Source: Spinacia oleracea (taxonomy: Eukaryota; Streptophyta; Magnoliopsida; Caryophyllales; Amaranthaceae). From it: a DNA stretch of 64,000 bases. The position numbers and the translations under genes are program-made. This document shows, in pieces, positions 30,601-42,071 of the stretch. The stretch is taken from assembly GCF_020520425.1 (NCBI RefSeq), contig NC_079492.1, positions 4,030,001-4,094,000 on the forward strand. Reading direction: 5' to 3'. Every line of letters starts with the position of its first letter. Positions within the stretch are counted from its first letter, which is position 1. The notes beneath the pieces were generated by a model, which had not been told where the DNA came from, did not search any database, and worked only from the letters and a program-made list of their open reading frames with translations.

Positions 30601-33600
30601 CAAAAGCCTCCGGAATGTCCGTTTATGTTTGTTGTTCGCCTCGAAAACTTTCGAGGTCTATTTTCTCCCACTTGTCATTTTGGAAATGAATCTCCAAAAG
30701 GACATTATTTCGAGAAAACAAACATTATGTTCTCAAAAATTCGTGGTAGAAACAATACCCTTGTGTCTCATAATGAAACATATATCTATACTTGGGCCTT
30801 AGTTTGTCGAATAACAAACACTAAGCTCCCACTGAGTTTAGCAACTCTCTAGACATATATTATGAAAAGATATTCTGAAATTACTTTTCAATAGCTTTGA
30901 CGAATTTGGTTTAGTTTGGTGGTAGTTGAGCATTTTGTTTTAGAAATTATAGGAAAAGTCTTTATGATCCATCATTGATTGAATCAAGTACTAATTGACT
31001 TCAATCATTCCAACTTAGATATGTCATATCTTATGGAGCTAGATCGTGAAATTGCAACACACAATCATTGATGATCATTTTTTGTCTCAAGTAATCATCA
31101 ACATGATCTAACCTAGATCTTTATGATTTCTTGCCAAGCGGATTTTATACTTCTGAATCTTTGAACTAGCCAAACGGATTCAAACTTATATCACATTGAG
31201 TAAATAAACCTACATTCACTCAAATCCATGTGAAATAATAAAGTCATAAAATCTTTCTTTAGCTTTGAACTCTATTGTCTAGGCGTTCTAACAATAGTTC
31301 ATATCTTTTGTTACTTTCAACAAGTAAGACTAGTTGTCTTAAATTGATTTAGAAATCAATGAACTTTCAAAAGTCCATCAAAATAGAGCTTTTGAATGTT
31401 TAACTTGTTGATATGGTCTAAGTAACAATGCTAAAGGTTAGTGGAACTCAAATCAAGGGTTTGATTTGAACCTAGTAAAGTTCTTATTGTTAAAGAGTTG
31501 TTTGTTTTAATCAAGCATATTGACTCAACCCGTAATTGACCATTTCATTCAAATAAACAAACAAACAAGCATTGTTTTTGTTCTTCTGAATGTGAGTCTT
31601 TCTGTGTTTGAAGCAGAAATTTAGGTATGCTGATTATGGAACAAAATAGCCATTTAGTTCCAGCCTTGAAAGGACTTAAAACAACCTAGATGACCCTACA
31701 GCTAATGTAGCATTGCCATGCTTCATTTCCCACTTGTAGGCCATTAGTGTAGCCTAGCTTCCATTATTTGAGTTATTACCGAAGTAAGAACCTCAAGCGG
31801 TATATGATACCAAGGAAGTTTGATTCCTAGGTCACTTCTCTTTAAACATAAACTTATAGGTAGAAACGGAATTGTAAATTCTGTCATTTGTTCCTTTGTT
31901 TTCCTATTTCTTGTACCCTTTATTATAGTCTTAAGAATTGAATTCTTTAGTGTTGACTTTTATACTTTGTTAGACATGTCCAATGTCACCAACAAGGTTC
32001 TTTACCATTTTAATTTATGTTGAATATTTTGTTTCAACTAGATGATCTTACTAGAAGCTTCTAAAGTTCTCTAAGCATCGATCTACTCGAATGTCTAGGG
32101 ACTAGACTCATTCGAGAATTAAATGGAAAAAAGATTTTAGGTTGTTAACCATTGGTAAAGCTGAGCGTTTAAAGTCAATGCTTTATGATCTCAAAACTAT
32201 ATTGTATTTTGAATTCACAAGCACCAATTGGTTTGCCATTCGATTTTGATATTCGAAAACAACCATAAAAGTCGCTAAAAGAAACGTACATTTTAAATTG
32301 CTCATTTTCTCTCATTTCCGTGAATCGTTCTTGGATTCACTACCAATCGAGGAAATTTTACTGTTACCTTTCTAAAAGGATTTACTGCAGTGCAAGATAT
32401 TTAATTATAAACAATAATTAAAACATACATTGAAGCATGCAAAGTCTAAACATTTATCATGAGTAATAACTTAAAAATTAAAACAATCATGCAATTTCAA
32501 CAAGTTATTAGCATTTTATTCGAATTTATTGTTCCGGCAGGTGTGAATAAAATGATTCCAAGATCCTAAAACCATCGAAGAATTAAGCACAGTTTGTCGA
32601 CTCAATTCTAAAACATTTTAGGTAAGCAAAAGCCTTTTGCTAATAGTCTAGAAACTATTCTTGGTTGATAGGCACGCCTAAGAACTTATTAGGAAAACCT
32701 ATCGATTTTGCCACGACATAAAAGGACTCCTTACTTATATCGTTGAGTTTCACCAAAACTAACATGTACTCACAATTATTTGTGTACCTTGCCCCTTTAG
32801 GACCAATAAGTAACACCTCGCTGAGCGAAAACTATTACTAGATTGATGTAAAGGATATCCAAGCAAGTGTATATTTTGGCATGACACCTTTTAACTCAAT
32901 TTTTAAGTTTTGAACTTAAGGCTCTTACTATGTTGGTTAGATTTTAAGTGAACTAAAATCCTTAATCATGCAACATAATCAATCTTTGATCTCATGCATT
33001 TTAAGACATATTTAAAAGCAATAAATAACTTAAAACATGCATAAGATAAATGTGCTCTAGTATGGCCCGACTTCATCTTGAAGCTTCAACTTCAAAGTCT
33101 GTCTTGAAAATCTCCGTGGGTGGCACCATTTTCTTCAAATAGGATAAGTTATAATTAAAACTAATTACAACTATTTGATGGTACGCAGACCATATTTGAA
33201 TTGAAAAACAACTTTGGTACTTTAGACCAATTACATTCAAATTAATGGTACGCAGACCATATTTTCTATCCTATTTGGGCCATACTAGTCACTTCATAAC
33301 CTGCAAAACAGTACATATACAATATATACCATTCACCCATTCATTATCATGAATGGCCCACATAGCTGGTTAGTAAAACACATTATGCATCACATAAACA
33401 TTTGCAGCAATTAATCAAGGGCACCAATAATCTACAAATTATTCAGTCCTTATTAATTCTAATCAAGTTGTTTTAACCTTAAGGATTTGTAGACCTAATC
33501 AAGAGTTTATGACTAAAAAGGGCTCCCACTTAAACCAATAAATTCATATGCTTTACTAATTTTAAACATAAAAATGTATTTCTAGTCTAACCGGAAACAT

Positions 33601-33840
33601 ACAAATTTAATTAAAATTTAAAGCTCATATAAATTTATAATTGAATCCATAAATTTAATTTAATTTCAGTCGTATTTAAATTAATTCATGATTTTAATTT
33701 TAGTAAAATAATTAGAATAAATAAAATTTATTATAATTACAATATTTAAAATTAAAATCCAAGAAAATAATTTAAATTATTAATTTTAAAAATAATTAAA
33801 ATTACGTAAACTGAAAATTTCAAATTAAAATTTCAAAACG
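27686..33840 (-). other. Coding-dead interior of the LTR element
   Basis: About 6 kb between the LTRs carries no gag or complete pol frame on either strand. Apart from the RT remnant I see only AT-rich sequence with scattered stops. Two short direct repeats of GGTACGCAGACCATAT lie at 33,181 and 33,246, towards the leader end. Confidence 0.7.
29948..30220 (-). pseudogene. Copia reverse-transcriptase remnant
   Basis: A 90-codon open stretch contains recognisable Copia RT text: GCKFVLRLKTIKHG, KARLVSIGYKQIHGMD and VMLKSI, the region that in intact elements precedes the catalytic part. The YVDD-type active site is absent, and the frame is closed on both sides. It is a fossil inside the LTR element's 7.4-kb interior, the rest of which shows no frame of note. 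Confidence 0.75.
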
Positions 33841-34320
33841 ATCTAATCGCAACGCAACAACCCCACGCAACGCACGCCCATGGGCCACACGCACACAGCC
33901 ATCGCTGGCCATGTGCGCGCAGTCCATGCGCTGCGTCGCATCGCTGCTGCTCCCCATAGCAAGGCGCGCGCCAGCGCTCGTCGCAACAAGCATGCTGCTG
34001 ACCATCGCTGGGCGCAGTGCTCGTCGCACGTCGCAACAAGCACGCTGCACGCCATCGCTGGGCGCAGCGCTCGTCGCACGCACACATGCGCTTGCGCGAG
34101 GCAGTGCGCGCTGTGGCGCAGCACGCTTGCTGCCCACACGCGACTGCTCGTGCCCTGCTCTCGCCCTTGCCCATGCGCCCATTGCTCACAGCCCACGACA
34201 CAAGGCAGGGCTGCTGCCTTGTGCTCGTGCACCATGCCCTTGCTCGCTGCATTCGTATCGCATGGGCGACGAGCTCCCTTGCTCGTCGTCGCATGCCCGC
34301 ACTATACAACACCCCTTAAG
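33841..34320. repeat. GC-rich island in the retrotransposon leader
   Basis: About 480 bp rich in CGCACGC, GCTGGGCGCAG and GCTCGTCGCA, within sequence that is otherwise very AT-rich. A unit of about 55-60 bp (CATCGCTGGGCGCAG to CTCGTCGCACG) is tandemly duplicated near 33,960-34,080. Six overlapping frames of up to 159 codons on both strands are composition artefacts. Confidence 0.8.
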
Positions 34321-35088
34321 AGTAACACGTAGCGTCCATTGCTTTGTGCGTGCAAGTTATATGAACGAATCGCATAAAAATTAAAAATTTATATTCAAAA
34401 TTAATGACAAATTAATAAATAATATTAATTTCATAATTTTAGGGCGAAAAATCGAAAATTTATTATTTAATTGATTTCCGATTAACATGGATTCAAGTCT
34501 AGGTCATAAAAATTGTAAAATTTAAAATTTAACATAAATTTACAATTTTTATGGTGGTTTTTAATCATAGGTATCTAATTAAATTATAACTAATTAAGAA
34601 AATCAAATTAATTCTAAATTATTCCAATTTTCAACAAATTAATCATAATTACAAATTAGATTGCATAATTAACAAGGCTAGGCATTCAAACTTGTTAAAC
34701 ATATACAGTAGGTCAATCAAAAATTCAAGATTTATCAACAAGAATCGCAAATATTTAATTTAACATCTTAAATTTACGAAATTTTGCATTCGAAAAACTA
34801 AAACCTCCGAAAAGTCATAGTTAGGCTTCGAATTTGAGAATTCTGGGTTCGGCCGAAAAATACTACTTTTGTCAAAATTTTAGAATGTCTTTTACATGCG
34901 GAATTGACACAAAAATCACTCGATTTGGATGAGTAACGAAGAAACTGCCGAAAAACTGCGTACGTATAATTAAATAAACGCAATTTGCAATTAATTAAAA
35001 ATTACGAAAATTAATCATCCCTTTTAATTCTTGCAAATTTGTAATATTTAACCATGTTCATGCAATTTAGATTATGAAAATAATAAGA

Positions 35089-35102
35089 GGCTCGTGATAC
35101 CA
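35089..35102 (-). other. Primer binding site
   Basis: TGGTATCACGAGCC on the minus strand, one base inside the right (5') LTR, resembles the tRNA-Met site TGGTATCAGAGC used by many plant Copia elements, with one extra base. Confidence 0.75.
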
Positions 35103-35103
35103 C

Positions 35104-36538
35104 TGTTAGGTTATGATACATATGACAGTTCATAAATCATGCGGAAAAACCATAAAGCCAGGAAAGCATATTATTTACACATAATCATTTAGCATAGAAT
35201 AGATGCATACATGTTGCAGCGTGCCTTCCCTAGCTGCGCCCGAACCGAACAAGAACAAGTCTTTAGGACTCCAAATGTCGTCCCTCCGTAGATAGTCCAC
35301 AGTACGTCCAGATCCGCCTCAAGTTAGACCAACTAGAATCGCCCTTAAGGTTACTAGGAATTTCGGCTAGTGTTTGCAAGTGTATGGCTGATTTTTATTT
35401 CAAAAACTTACCCTTTGAATACTTCAATCGTACCTGCAAATAATGACCCTAGGCCCTTATTTATAGAGGTATGGAAAAGGAACTGGAATCCTATTAGGAT
35501 ACTAATTAGTTAAACTAGAATCCTAGTAGGACTCTAACTAACTAATTTTATCCTTTTAGGATTAGGAATTTAATCATCAAACAAATCCTATACAATTTAG
35601 GTTTCGTATGTGAACACAAACTCTACACGAGCATGACCCACGAGCGTGCAGGCCATGCCCGCGCACAGCCCACACGGCCGCTCGGCCCACGCGAGCCGCA
35701 AGCCCACGCGAGCAGCAGCACAGCTCGCAGCCCATTGCTGCGCGCGCTGCGCGCGCTGCCATGGCCTGCTGGGCCTGGCCTTGCGCTGGGCCTGGCGTGG
35801 CCTTGGCTGTTCGTGTGGCGCGTTTGGCTTGCTGGGCGATGGCCTGGCTTCGTGTTGGGCCCTCGTCCGGCAGGCCTCGTCCGATGCTTATTCGTACGAT
35901 ACGCTTCCGATTAAATTCCCGGTTCCGGAATTCATTTCCGATACGAACAATATTTAATATTTCCGATTCCGGAATTAATTTCCGTTTCGAACAAATATTT
36001 AATATTTCCGTTTCCGGAATTATTTTCCGATTCCGATAATATTTCCGATTCTGACAATATTTCCGTTTCCGGCAATATTTCCGATTCCGGCAATATTTCC
36101 ATTTCCGATAATATTTTCCGATACGTACCATGTTTCCGTTTCCGGCAACATCTACGATTTGGATAATATTTATATTTCCGATACGATCCATATTTCCGTT
36201 TCCGGCAATATCATCGTTTCCGGAGTATTCATTTCTTGCTTGTGACGATCTCAGCTCCCACTGAAACCAAGATCCGTCGATTCCGAATATCCATAGATAG
36301 AGTATTTAATGCCATTAAATACTTGATCCGTTTACGTACTATTTGTGTGACCCTACGGGTTCAGTCAAGAGTAAGCTGTGGATTAATATCATTAATTCCA
36401 CTTGAACTGAAGCGGCCTCTAGCTAGGCATTCAGCTCACTTGATCTCACTGAATTATTAACTTGTTAATTAATACTGAACCGCACTTATTAGACTTAACA
36501 TAGAATGCATACTTGGACCAAGGGCATTATTTCCTTCA
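35104..36538 (-). repeat. 5' LTR of the retrotransposon
   Basis: Near-identical to the left LTR. Being next to the primer site it is the transcribed promoter LTR. Confidence 0.95.
35457..35465 (-). promoter_or_regulatory. TATA box in the 5' LTR
   Basis: TATAAATAA on the minus strand, conserved at 26593-26601 in the other LTR, is well placed to drive a transcript leftward into the interior. Confidence 0.5.
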
Positions 36539-38154
36539 TATACCATGAACCTCTAACATGAAATTGAAGAACTTGCGATAAAACAATAAAAGTAACAACG
36601 AATACAATGCATAGAAAGTCAAGTAACATCAGTCTATACAAGGAACATCTAACATAAAATTGAATAAACTGCAATTAAACAAGAAAAGTAACAACGAATA
36701 TAATGTATAAATAACACCAGCACAGAAGTCAAGTAACAACGGTCTATACAATGAACCTCTAACATGAAACTACTGTAAAACAAGAAAAGTAACAACGACT
36801 ACAATGTATAAGTCACAACAGCATAGAAAGTCAAGTAACATCAGTCTATACGATGAACATCTTGAATGAAGTTTAAGAAATTGCAATCATACAAGAAAAG
36901 TAACAAGGAATACAATATTTTTAATCATATTCGGATTCGGACTTTTTTCTCCCGGATTCGCATCGAATTTTTTCCTTCGAATTGAGTCGGACTCGGTTCA
37001 GATTCGGATGTGATTGTCATCCTTACTCACCTCTCACCTCCTCTCTATTCCCATTCTAGTAATCGGTAAATGAATCAAAATCTAAACTTTTACCAGGCAT
37101 AAAGTAAACAAAGTCCGTACCATTTTGAAACAAATTATGAAATGATTATTTGAACAACAAGAAAACAAGAGATTATGAAAATCAACATCCTCATTAAAGT
37201 TTGACAATATACAATTTCAATTCAGTACGGCGTACTAACTTCAAATCACAACCGTCCTTAATCAATTATCATTAAAAAAAATGTAAGCAACTTTCACTTT
37301 GGTACTTCAAATTGTTGCACTAAAACGTTGCTTATCTTATGGAATGGAATGGAAATTTTGAAGACATGTCTAAGAAAAATAGTACTCCATAAATATGAGT
37401 ACTTTTAAGAGAATATATAGTAGTTTTTCGGTCAGGACGATATCCTCATATCTCGTGTGAGTTGTGAGTTGTGATAGTTGTAATACATTAATCACATTTA
37501 CTTTATATATTTTTTTTTCCAATAATTTGAAATATGCATGTCATATCTTAATGGTAAATGACTAAATGCTACGAAGTATTCCGTATATTGTTTAAACTCA
37601 AGGTCTAGGAGTAAACTGATATTCAGGTCCCTAAACTTTGCCAAAAGGAGCAGTTTAGTCCCTCAAGTTTCAAAAGGAGCAGTTTAGTCCCTCAAAATGG
37701 ATGGAATAAGCTACTTTTATTAACACCGTTTCATTTTCCGTTAAAGTCAATAAAATAATAATAAAAATGCTTTATAGAAAAAAAGAAACTAATTTACACG
37801 TGTATAAATTAATGGAAACAAGTGATTTTGATTATTTTTTAGGCCTTTTCAATTTACTTAAGCTTTTTACATGATTTTTTCTTCATTTACACTGTATTTA
37901 GGGAGAGAACGTAAGTTAAAGAGAGAGAGAGGCAAAATTTCAGGGGGAAAATCTAAGAAAAACAATGAGATATTGACGAAAATGGCGTTATTCTAGCCTT
38001 CTAGGGATTCATTGCACCTCAATTTCTAGGTTTTTTTTTAACTATTTAATGGATTGATCGAAAATTCTACGAGGCCCAGGAGTTTTCTGATTGAATTTTC
38101 CATGGAAATGCCTGCTAGAATATCAAACTGCACACTTTTTAAGTCAAGTCGACG

Positions 38155-38385
38155 ATGGCTTCGAAGTTTTCCGGTGTTGGAGGAGGAGAGAGAAGCTTGT
38201 TTCCACCGTCGATCGGGTTGCAGAGGCAGAGCAGTAGGAGTAGTTTTGGGGAGAGTTCGTTATCGGATCATTACGTGCCGCCGATCTCTTTCCCGGCAAG
38301 CGATCTCGACGGTTTCAACTACATGCAGGAGGAGAGAGATTCGAGGAAGAGGGTAGCGATTGACGGTGGCGGCGGCGGTGGATGA
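38155..38385 (+). pseudogene. Captured 5' coding fragment, unknown source gene
   Basis: A 76-codon frame begins MASKFSGVGGGERS and continues with Ser/Arg-rich text (SSRSSFGESSLSDHY) and a Gly run. Base composition and codon use look like a first exon of a normal plant gene, unlike the surrounding AT-rich DNA. I do not recognise the parent gene. It lies inside the Pack-MULE, so it is probably an acquired fragment. Whether it is expressed cannot be seen. Confidence 0.5.
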
Positions 38386-38559
38386 TCTTCGGCGTCAAAG
38401 AGTTAGGGGCGGCATACCGTTATTGTGCAACAACTTCTCTGCGTTTTACACACACAATTTGGAGGATCGAAGCCCAGAAAAAAGGGTTTTGAAGTGGATA
38501 TTAATAAGACTTTAATTGAAAGACTTTCATATGGTTGAGCAGAGTACTAGTAGTCGTAA

Positions 38560-38850
38560 GCTCGTTAGATTTCATGTATGAGTTGCTGACTTGCTGATTA
38601 AACATGAGATTGAAGATGATGATGGAGTTTATGGGTTTGAGCTCGGGTGAATTTACGGGAAATGTAAGTTAATCGGGATGCACATAAGGTGTTTGATGAA
38701 ATGTCTGTGAGAAATGTTGTTTCTTGGACTTGTACTCTTGCTCGGTATGATAATTTTTGGGGATCTGATTAATGCATGGTGGGAGTTTATGCAATGCCGA
38801 AGAGAAATCAGAGTTGAGTGCTTTATTTACTGGTCGTTTAAGCTCGTAGA
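38560..38850 (+). pseudogene. Captured PPR-gene fragment
   Basis: Reads AHKVFDEMSVRNVVSWTC at about 38,680-38,735, which is the core of a plant PLS-type pentatricopeptide repeat (KVFDEMP.RNVVSWT). Stops and frameshifts on either side show it is broken. Intact PPR proteins bind organellar RNA; this piece cannot. Confidence 0.7.
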
Positions 38851-39361
38851 ATGAGTCATTGGGTGATTGTGTTCTTCGTTATTTTAGTTTTGACGGAGGA
38901 CGATAAGCCGACCTCAATAGACAAATTATGAACATAATACACTTAGGGGATCCATTTTCCAGGTAATTATGCCATTGCAATTGTGCTTTGTTTTTTAGGA
39001 AGTGTTAAAATAATTTTTGGAAGGCAATAGGATCCTTTTTTTAAGGAAGTGTTAATAATTTTTGTATAAATGGCCTTGTTAAATACTCTGTTTTTTAAGA
39101 TCTCCAACCGCTGGTTTTTATAAATAGGCATTTTGCCTTTATTTTTTAAGTGGTTATAGGTAAAAGTAACTATTATTTTGTCCTTTTCTGCATTTTATAT
39201 TAATTTGTCTTTATTTTTAATTCATTTAACAGACGTTAGTAACTGATTCCAAAAAGCAGCTTATTCCATTCATTTTGAGGGACTAAACTGCTCCTTTTGA
39301 AACTTGAGGGACTAAACTGCTCCTTTTGTCAAAGTTTAGGGACCTTCATAACAGTTTACTC

Positions 39362-40033
39362 CAAGGTCTAGGGGTTCAAATCTAATGCAAACCATATTTG
39401 GCAATTTTTTGGGTATCTGAAAATTAGACATAAAATTTACTATTTTACCCCTCATATCCCATAACATTTACATCCCTCTTATTTTATTTTTTATTTTTTC
39501 TTACACACACCCTCATTTTTACACCCACTTTTACTTTATCCATATTTTTATTATATTCACCCGTACTTTTACACTCTCTTCCACAGCTGTCTTAATATTT
39601 TTGTGCAAATAGTAACTGAAAATAATTATGCATTAAAACGGAAGTATGTAGTATAATAAGTTGATCACTAAATCTTAATAAAGACAGATTAGGATTGATT
39701 TTTCGAGCAACATGAAAATGAGAGACTATGAAATGTCAAGATCCTCATTAAAATTTTGACGAAGTACATTTAACTTATAACAGTTCTGTTTATTGTTGTT
39801 GAAAGAAGTGTGTGGGGATGTTAATTAATGATGATTAATTTCGGCTTCATGGGGCTCCATATTCTGGTATGTTCTTTCCATTACACCTAATAATTAGGGC
39901 ATGTTTAGACAGAAAATAGTGTATTGAGGGGTAATAAAATTCAAGTTAAAGAAAATGAAAGCGAATATAAGTAGTTATAACTTATAAGGAATGACGAGGT
40001 AGTGATGAATCTAATGATATCGTAAGGGTGATT
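39362..40033. other. Repeat-free spacer
   Basis: AT-rich intergenic sequence. A short stretch near 39,440-39,660 resembles the interior of Stowaway-type MITEs (TTACACACACCCTC, TTGTGCAAATAGTAAC) but has only one end. No gene. Confidence 0.4.
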
Positions 40034-40196
40034 TTTTTTTTTTTTTTTTTTTGTGTTTTTTTGTGTGTGTAAAGTGAGTCATTAGGGCAAGGTGATAAAT
40101 GATGTAGACGAGATTGGAGATTCGATCTCAGAATCTCAGATCTTGAGTACCATCTCTTCAACACTTTACCAACTAAGCTAGTTGATATCCACATAA
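40034..40196 (-). mobile_element. tRNA-derived SINE with target duplication
   Basis: The minus strand shows an A box (TAGCTTAGTTGGTAAAGTG), a B box (GAGATCGAATCTCC) and a long A-rich tail (the T run at 40,034-40,066). The 11-bp flanks TAAGGGTGATT at 40023-40033 and 40197-40207 are identical. Confidence 0.85.
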
Positions 40197-40624
40197 TAAG
40201 GGTGATTAATTATGCAGTGATCGTGTGGTGAGGCAATGAGAGGTCAAGAAGGGGAACTATTACCTGCAATTTGAGGTTACAATTATACTACGGTGGAGTC
40301 ACGTACTCGGATGAGTAACGAGGACAATAATCCCTCATCTTTCTCTATTTTCAATTTCATCAAGTCACCCATTCATCAGGTCACCCATTCACCAGGTGTG
40401 ATGACCTGGTGATTGGGTGGGTCGGATCATGGTCAAGCAAGTCAAAAGGGAGTCAGGTCCCGAAAATGTCACTTTTAAATGGCTAATATCAAGCGTGTCA
40501 AAGTGGATTGCGGGTCAATAGTGAACGGACAAAAAACGAGCAAGAAAACATGAAAAGGAAGAAACACAAAGGCGAATTCAAGTGAATATGAAGCTACGTA
40601 TTAAATTTTCCATTTTTTTATATA

Positions 40625-42071
40625 CTCCCTCCGTCCCGGAATACTCACAACGTTTTGTTTGGACACGCTTGCCGGTGCACAACTTTGACCATCAATATCT
40701 TAAACTACATATTATAAAAACTTAAAAAATATTAATATTTTGAAAATATATATTAAGATAAAGTCAACAATATATTATATACTAAAGGCTGCGTTTGGTA
40801 ACAAGCGGATACACCAGCTTTTAGTGGATTGATGGTAAATTTAGAGGTTTGACTGGTCAATCCACTAATTGGGGTGTTTGGTAAACAGAGATTTGTATGA
40901 GCGGATTTTGCCTAAACCTCCATTTTAGAATACGCTCCAAATACCAACGTTTTCAGAAGGAGGATTTGGTATTATTGCTGAATTACCATTCATGCCCATC
41001 ATTTTGAACAGCCATTGAAGTTAACTACTCTTCATAGAAAATATATGGAAATGAGAAATTCAGAAATTCCAGCAACATAATTAAAGCACATAATTGACGA
41101 TAAATTAATATATAGGAATAAATATTGAGGGAAATTTGCTCTTACTTGAATGGATGTAATTCCTTTGATAAATAAAAAAATTTGAGGGAAAACAAATATT
41201 TGTAGACGAAGAATTCGTTTACTGATTGCCAAAAAAAAATCCCAATAAAAAACAAAATTACAAGTGAAATACATGTATAAATTATTATTTAAGAAATAAT
41301 ATGAAGGTTACAGAGTATTAAGTTGCTTCTCCTACCTCCAACTTCTGTTGCATATTGAGTTCCATTGTAAGTTTGTAACCATGAAATCTGATTTGTAATC
41401 ATTAATATTTTTGGAAATAAATCATGGAGAATTTTAAGAGGAGATCGGGAGATGAAGATGATCAAGAGTAAGTATTAATGGAAATTTGAGGAGGTCAAAA
41501 GTTGGGAATTTTGATGGTGGGTTTTTGAAGAAATTGAACAAAAATGGAGGAGGGTGGTTTTTCATTTGGCGATGGAAATAAGGTGGGAGAAGGAGGTGGG
41601 TTCTAATTTATTTATTTTCTCTTTTGTGATTTTTTTTCCTTTTTGGGTATATGGGTTTACCTTTATTTTGGAAATGTTATGATTCTTAGAGAAGATGGAA
41701 AAAGGTGATTATATACTTCTTTATTTTGTGATTATAAATTTGTACTTACTTACAACCCTTTACATTTTAAGCAAAAATTTTAAAAAATAATATTACAAAA
41801 GATCAATGTCCAAAATTGTCATTTTGCACAATGGAATAGTAAAAAACCTTTAAGAAACCTCTAATTGTTACCAAACATATTTATATAATCAGCTAGTCAA
41901 ATCCGCAGTCAAATCTGCTAAACAAAAAGGTAATCCGCTAACTGCTAATGTGAACAGTAAATAGCTAAACGCTAACCTCTAGTTACCAAACAGGGCCAAA
42001 ATAAGATCAAAGTGAATTATGTGAATAGTACAAAAACTCAAACCGTTTCGAGTATTCCGGGATGGAGGGAG
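40625..42071. mobile_element. Stowaway-like MITE split by another element
   Basis: Ends CTCCCTCCGTCCCGGAATAC and GTATTCCGGGATGGAGGGAG-type are inverted, with TA flanks at 40623-40624 and 42072-42073. Without the inner insertion it would be about 236 bp. Confidence 0.8.
40787..41997. mobile_element. Element nested in the Stowaway-like MITE
   Basis: Inverted ends GGCTGCGTTTGGTAAC and GTTACCAAACAGGGCC bound about 1.2 kb, with GCGGAT/ATCCGC-like subterminal text. The end type is common in plant hAT or Harbinger derivatives. The interior shows no transposase. The flanks share only AAA. Confidence 0.65.

Larger units (their letters stand above)
26240..36538 (-). mobile_element. LTR retrotransposon, Copia-derived, non-autonomous
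   Basis: Two 1,435-bp LTRs with TG...CA ends bound 7.4 kb of interior. The 5-bp target duplication TATAC is at 26235-26239 and 36539-36543. Orientation is minus: a TGGTATCA-type primer site lies next to the right LTR and a purine tract next to the left one. The interior has no long frame; only a short reverse-transcriptase remnant is readable. About a dozen differences are visible between the LTRs, so the insertion is recent although the interior is coding-dead. It must therefore have been moved by proteins from another element. Confidence 0.95.
25895..36930. mobile_element. AAGTAAC minisatellite element (copy 3), split by the LTR element
   Basis: The left end, TCTTATATGTGACCAGCCAC with a GATGGTGTGAC hairpin, matches the ends of the copies at 6.0 and 55.6 kb. 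The array unit differs: AAGTAACACCAGCATAGAAA, AAGTAACATCAGTCTATACA and GGAACCTCTAACATG. It runs 25,995-26,239 and resumes at 36,539-36,905. The right terminus is not recognisable. Confidence 0.55.
25582..37025. mobile_element. hAT-like element holding two nested insertions
   Basis: Ends are TAGGGATGATAATGG and, inverted, TAAGGATGACAATC. The 8-bp target duplication CTCACCTC lies at 25574-25581 and 37026-37033, the length typical of hAT elements. Its own sequence is about 25582-25895 and 36930-37025 and is rich in TCGGACTCGG and GGATTCGG. The rest is the minisatellite element and the LTR retrotransposon. No transposase frame is visible. Confidence 0.75.
37609..39361. mobile_element. Pack-MULE-like element
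   Basis: Ends GAGTAAACTGATATTCAGG and CTTCATAACAGTTTACTC open long inverted arms (over 100 bp) with AGGAGCAGTTTAGTCCCTCA twice. The flanks CAAGGTCTAG at 37599-37608 and 39362-39371 are identical, in line with the 9-10-bp duplication of Mutator-like elements. The interior is not transposase but gene-like sequence of higher GC, with at least two host-derived pieces. Confidence 0.85.

Noticed and set aside
33820-34384. Several frames of 100-159 codons on both strands in the GC-rich block
   Set aside because: They overlap in all frames, are Ala/Arg/His/Cys-rich, follow tandem repeats, and lie inside an LTR element. This is what stop-poor GC-rich DNA produces by chance.
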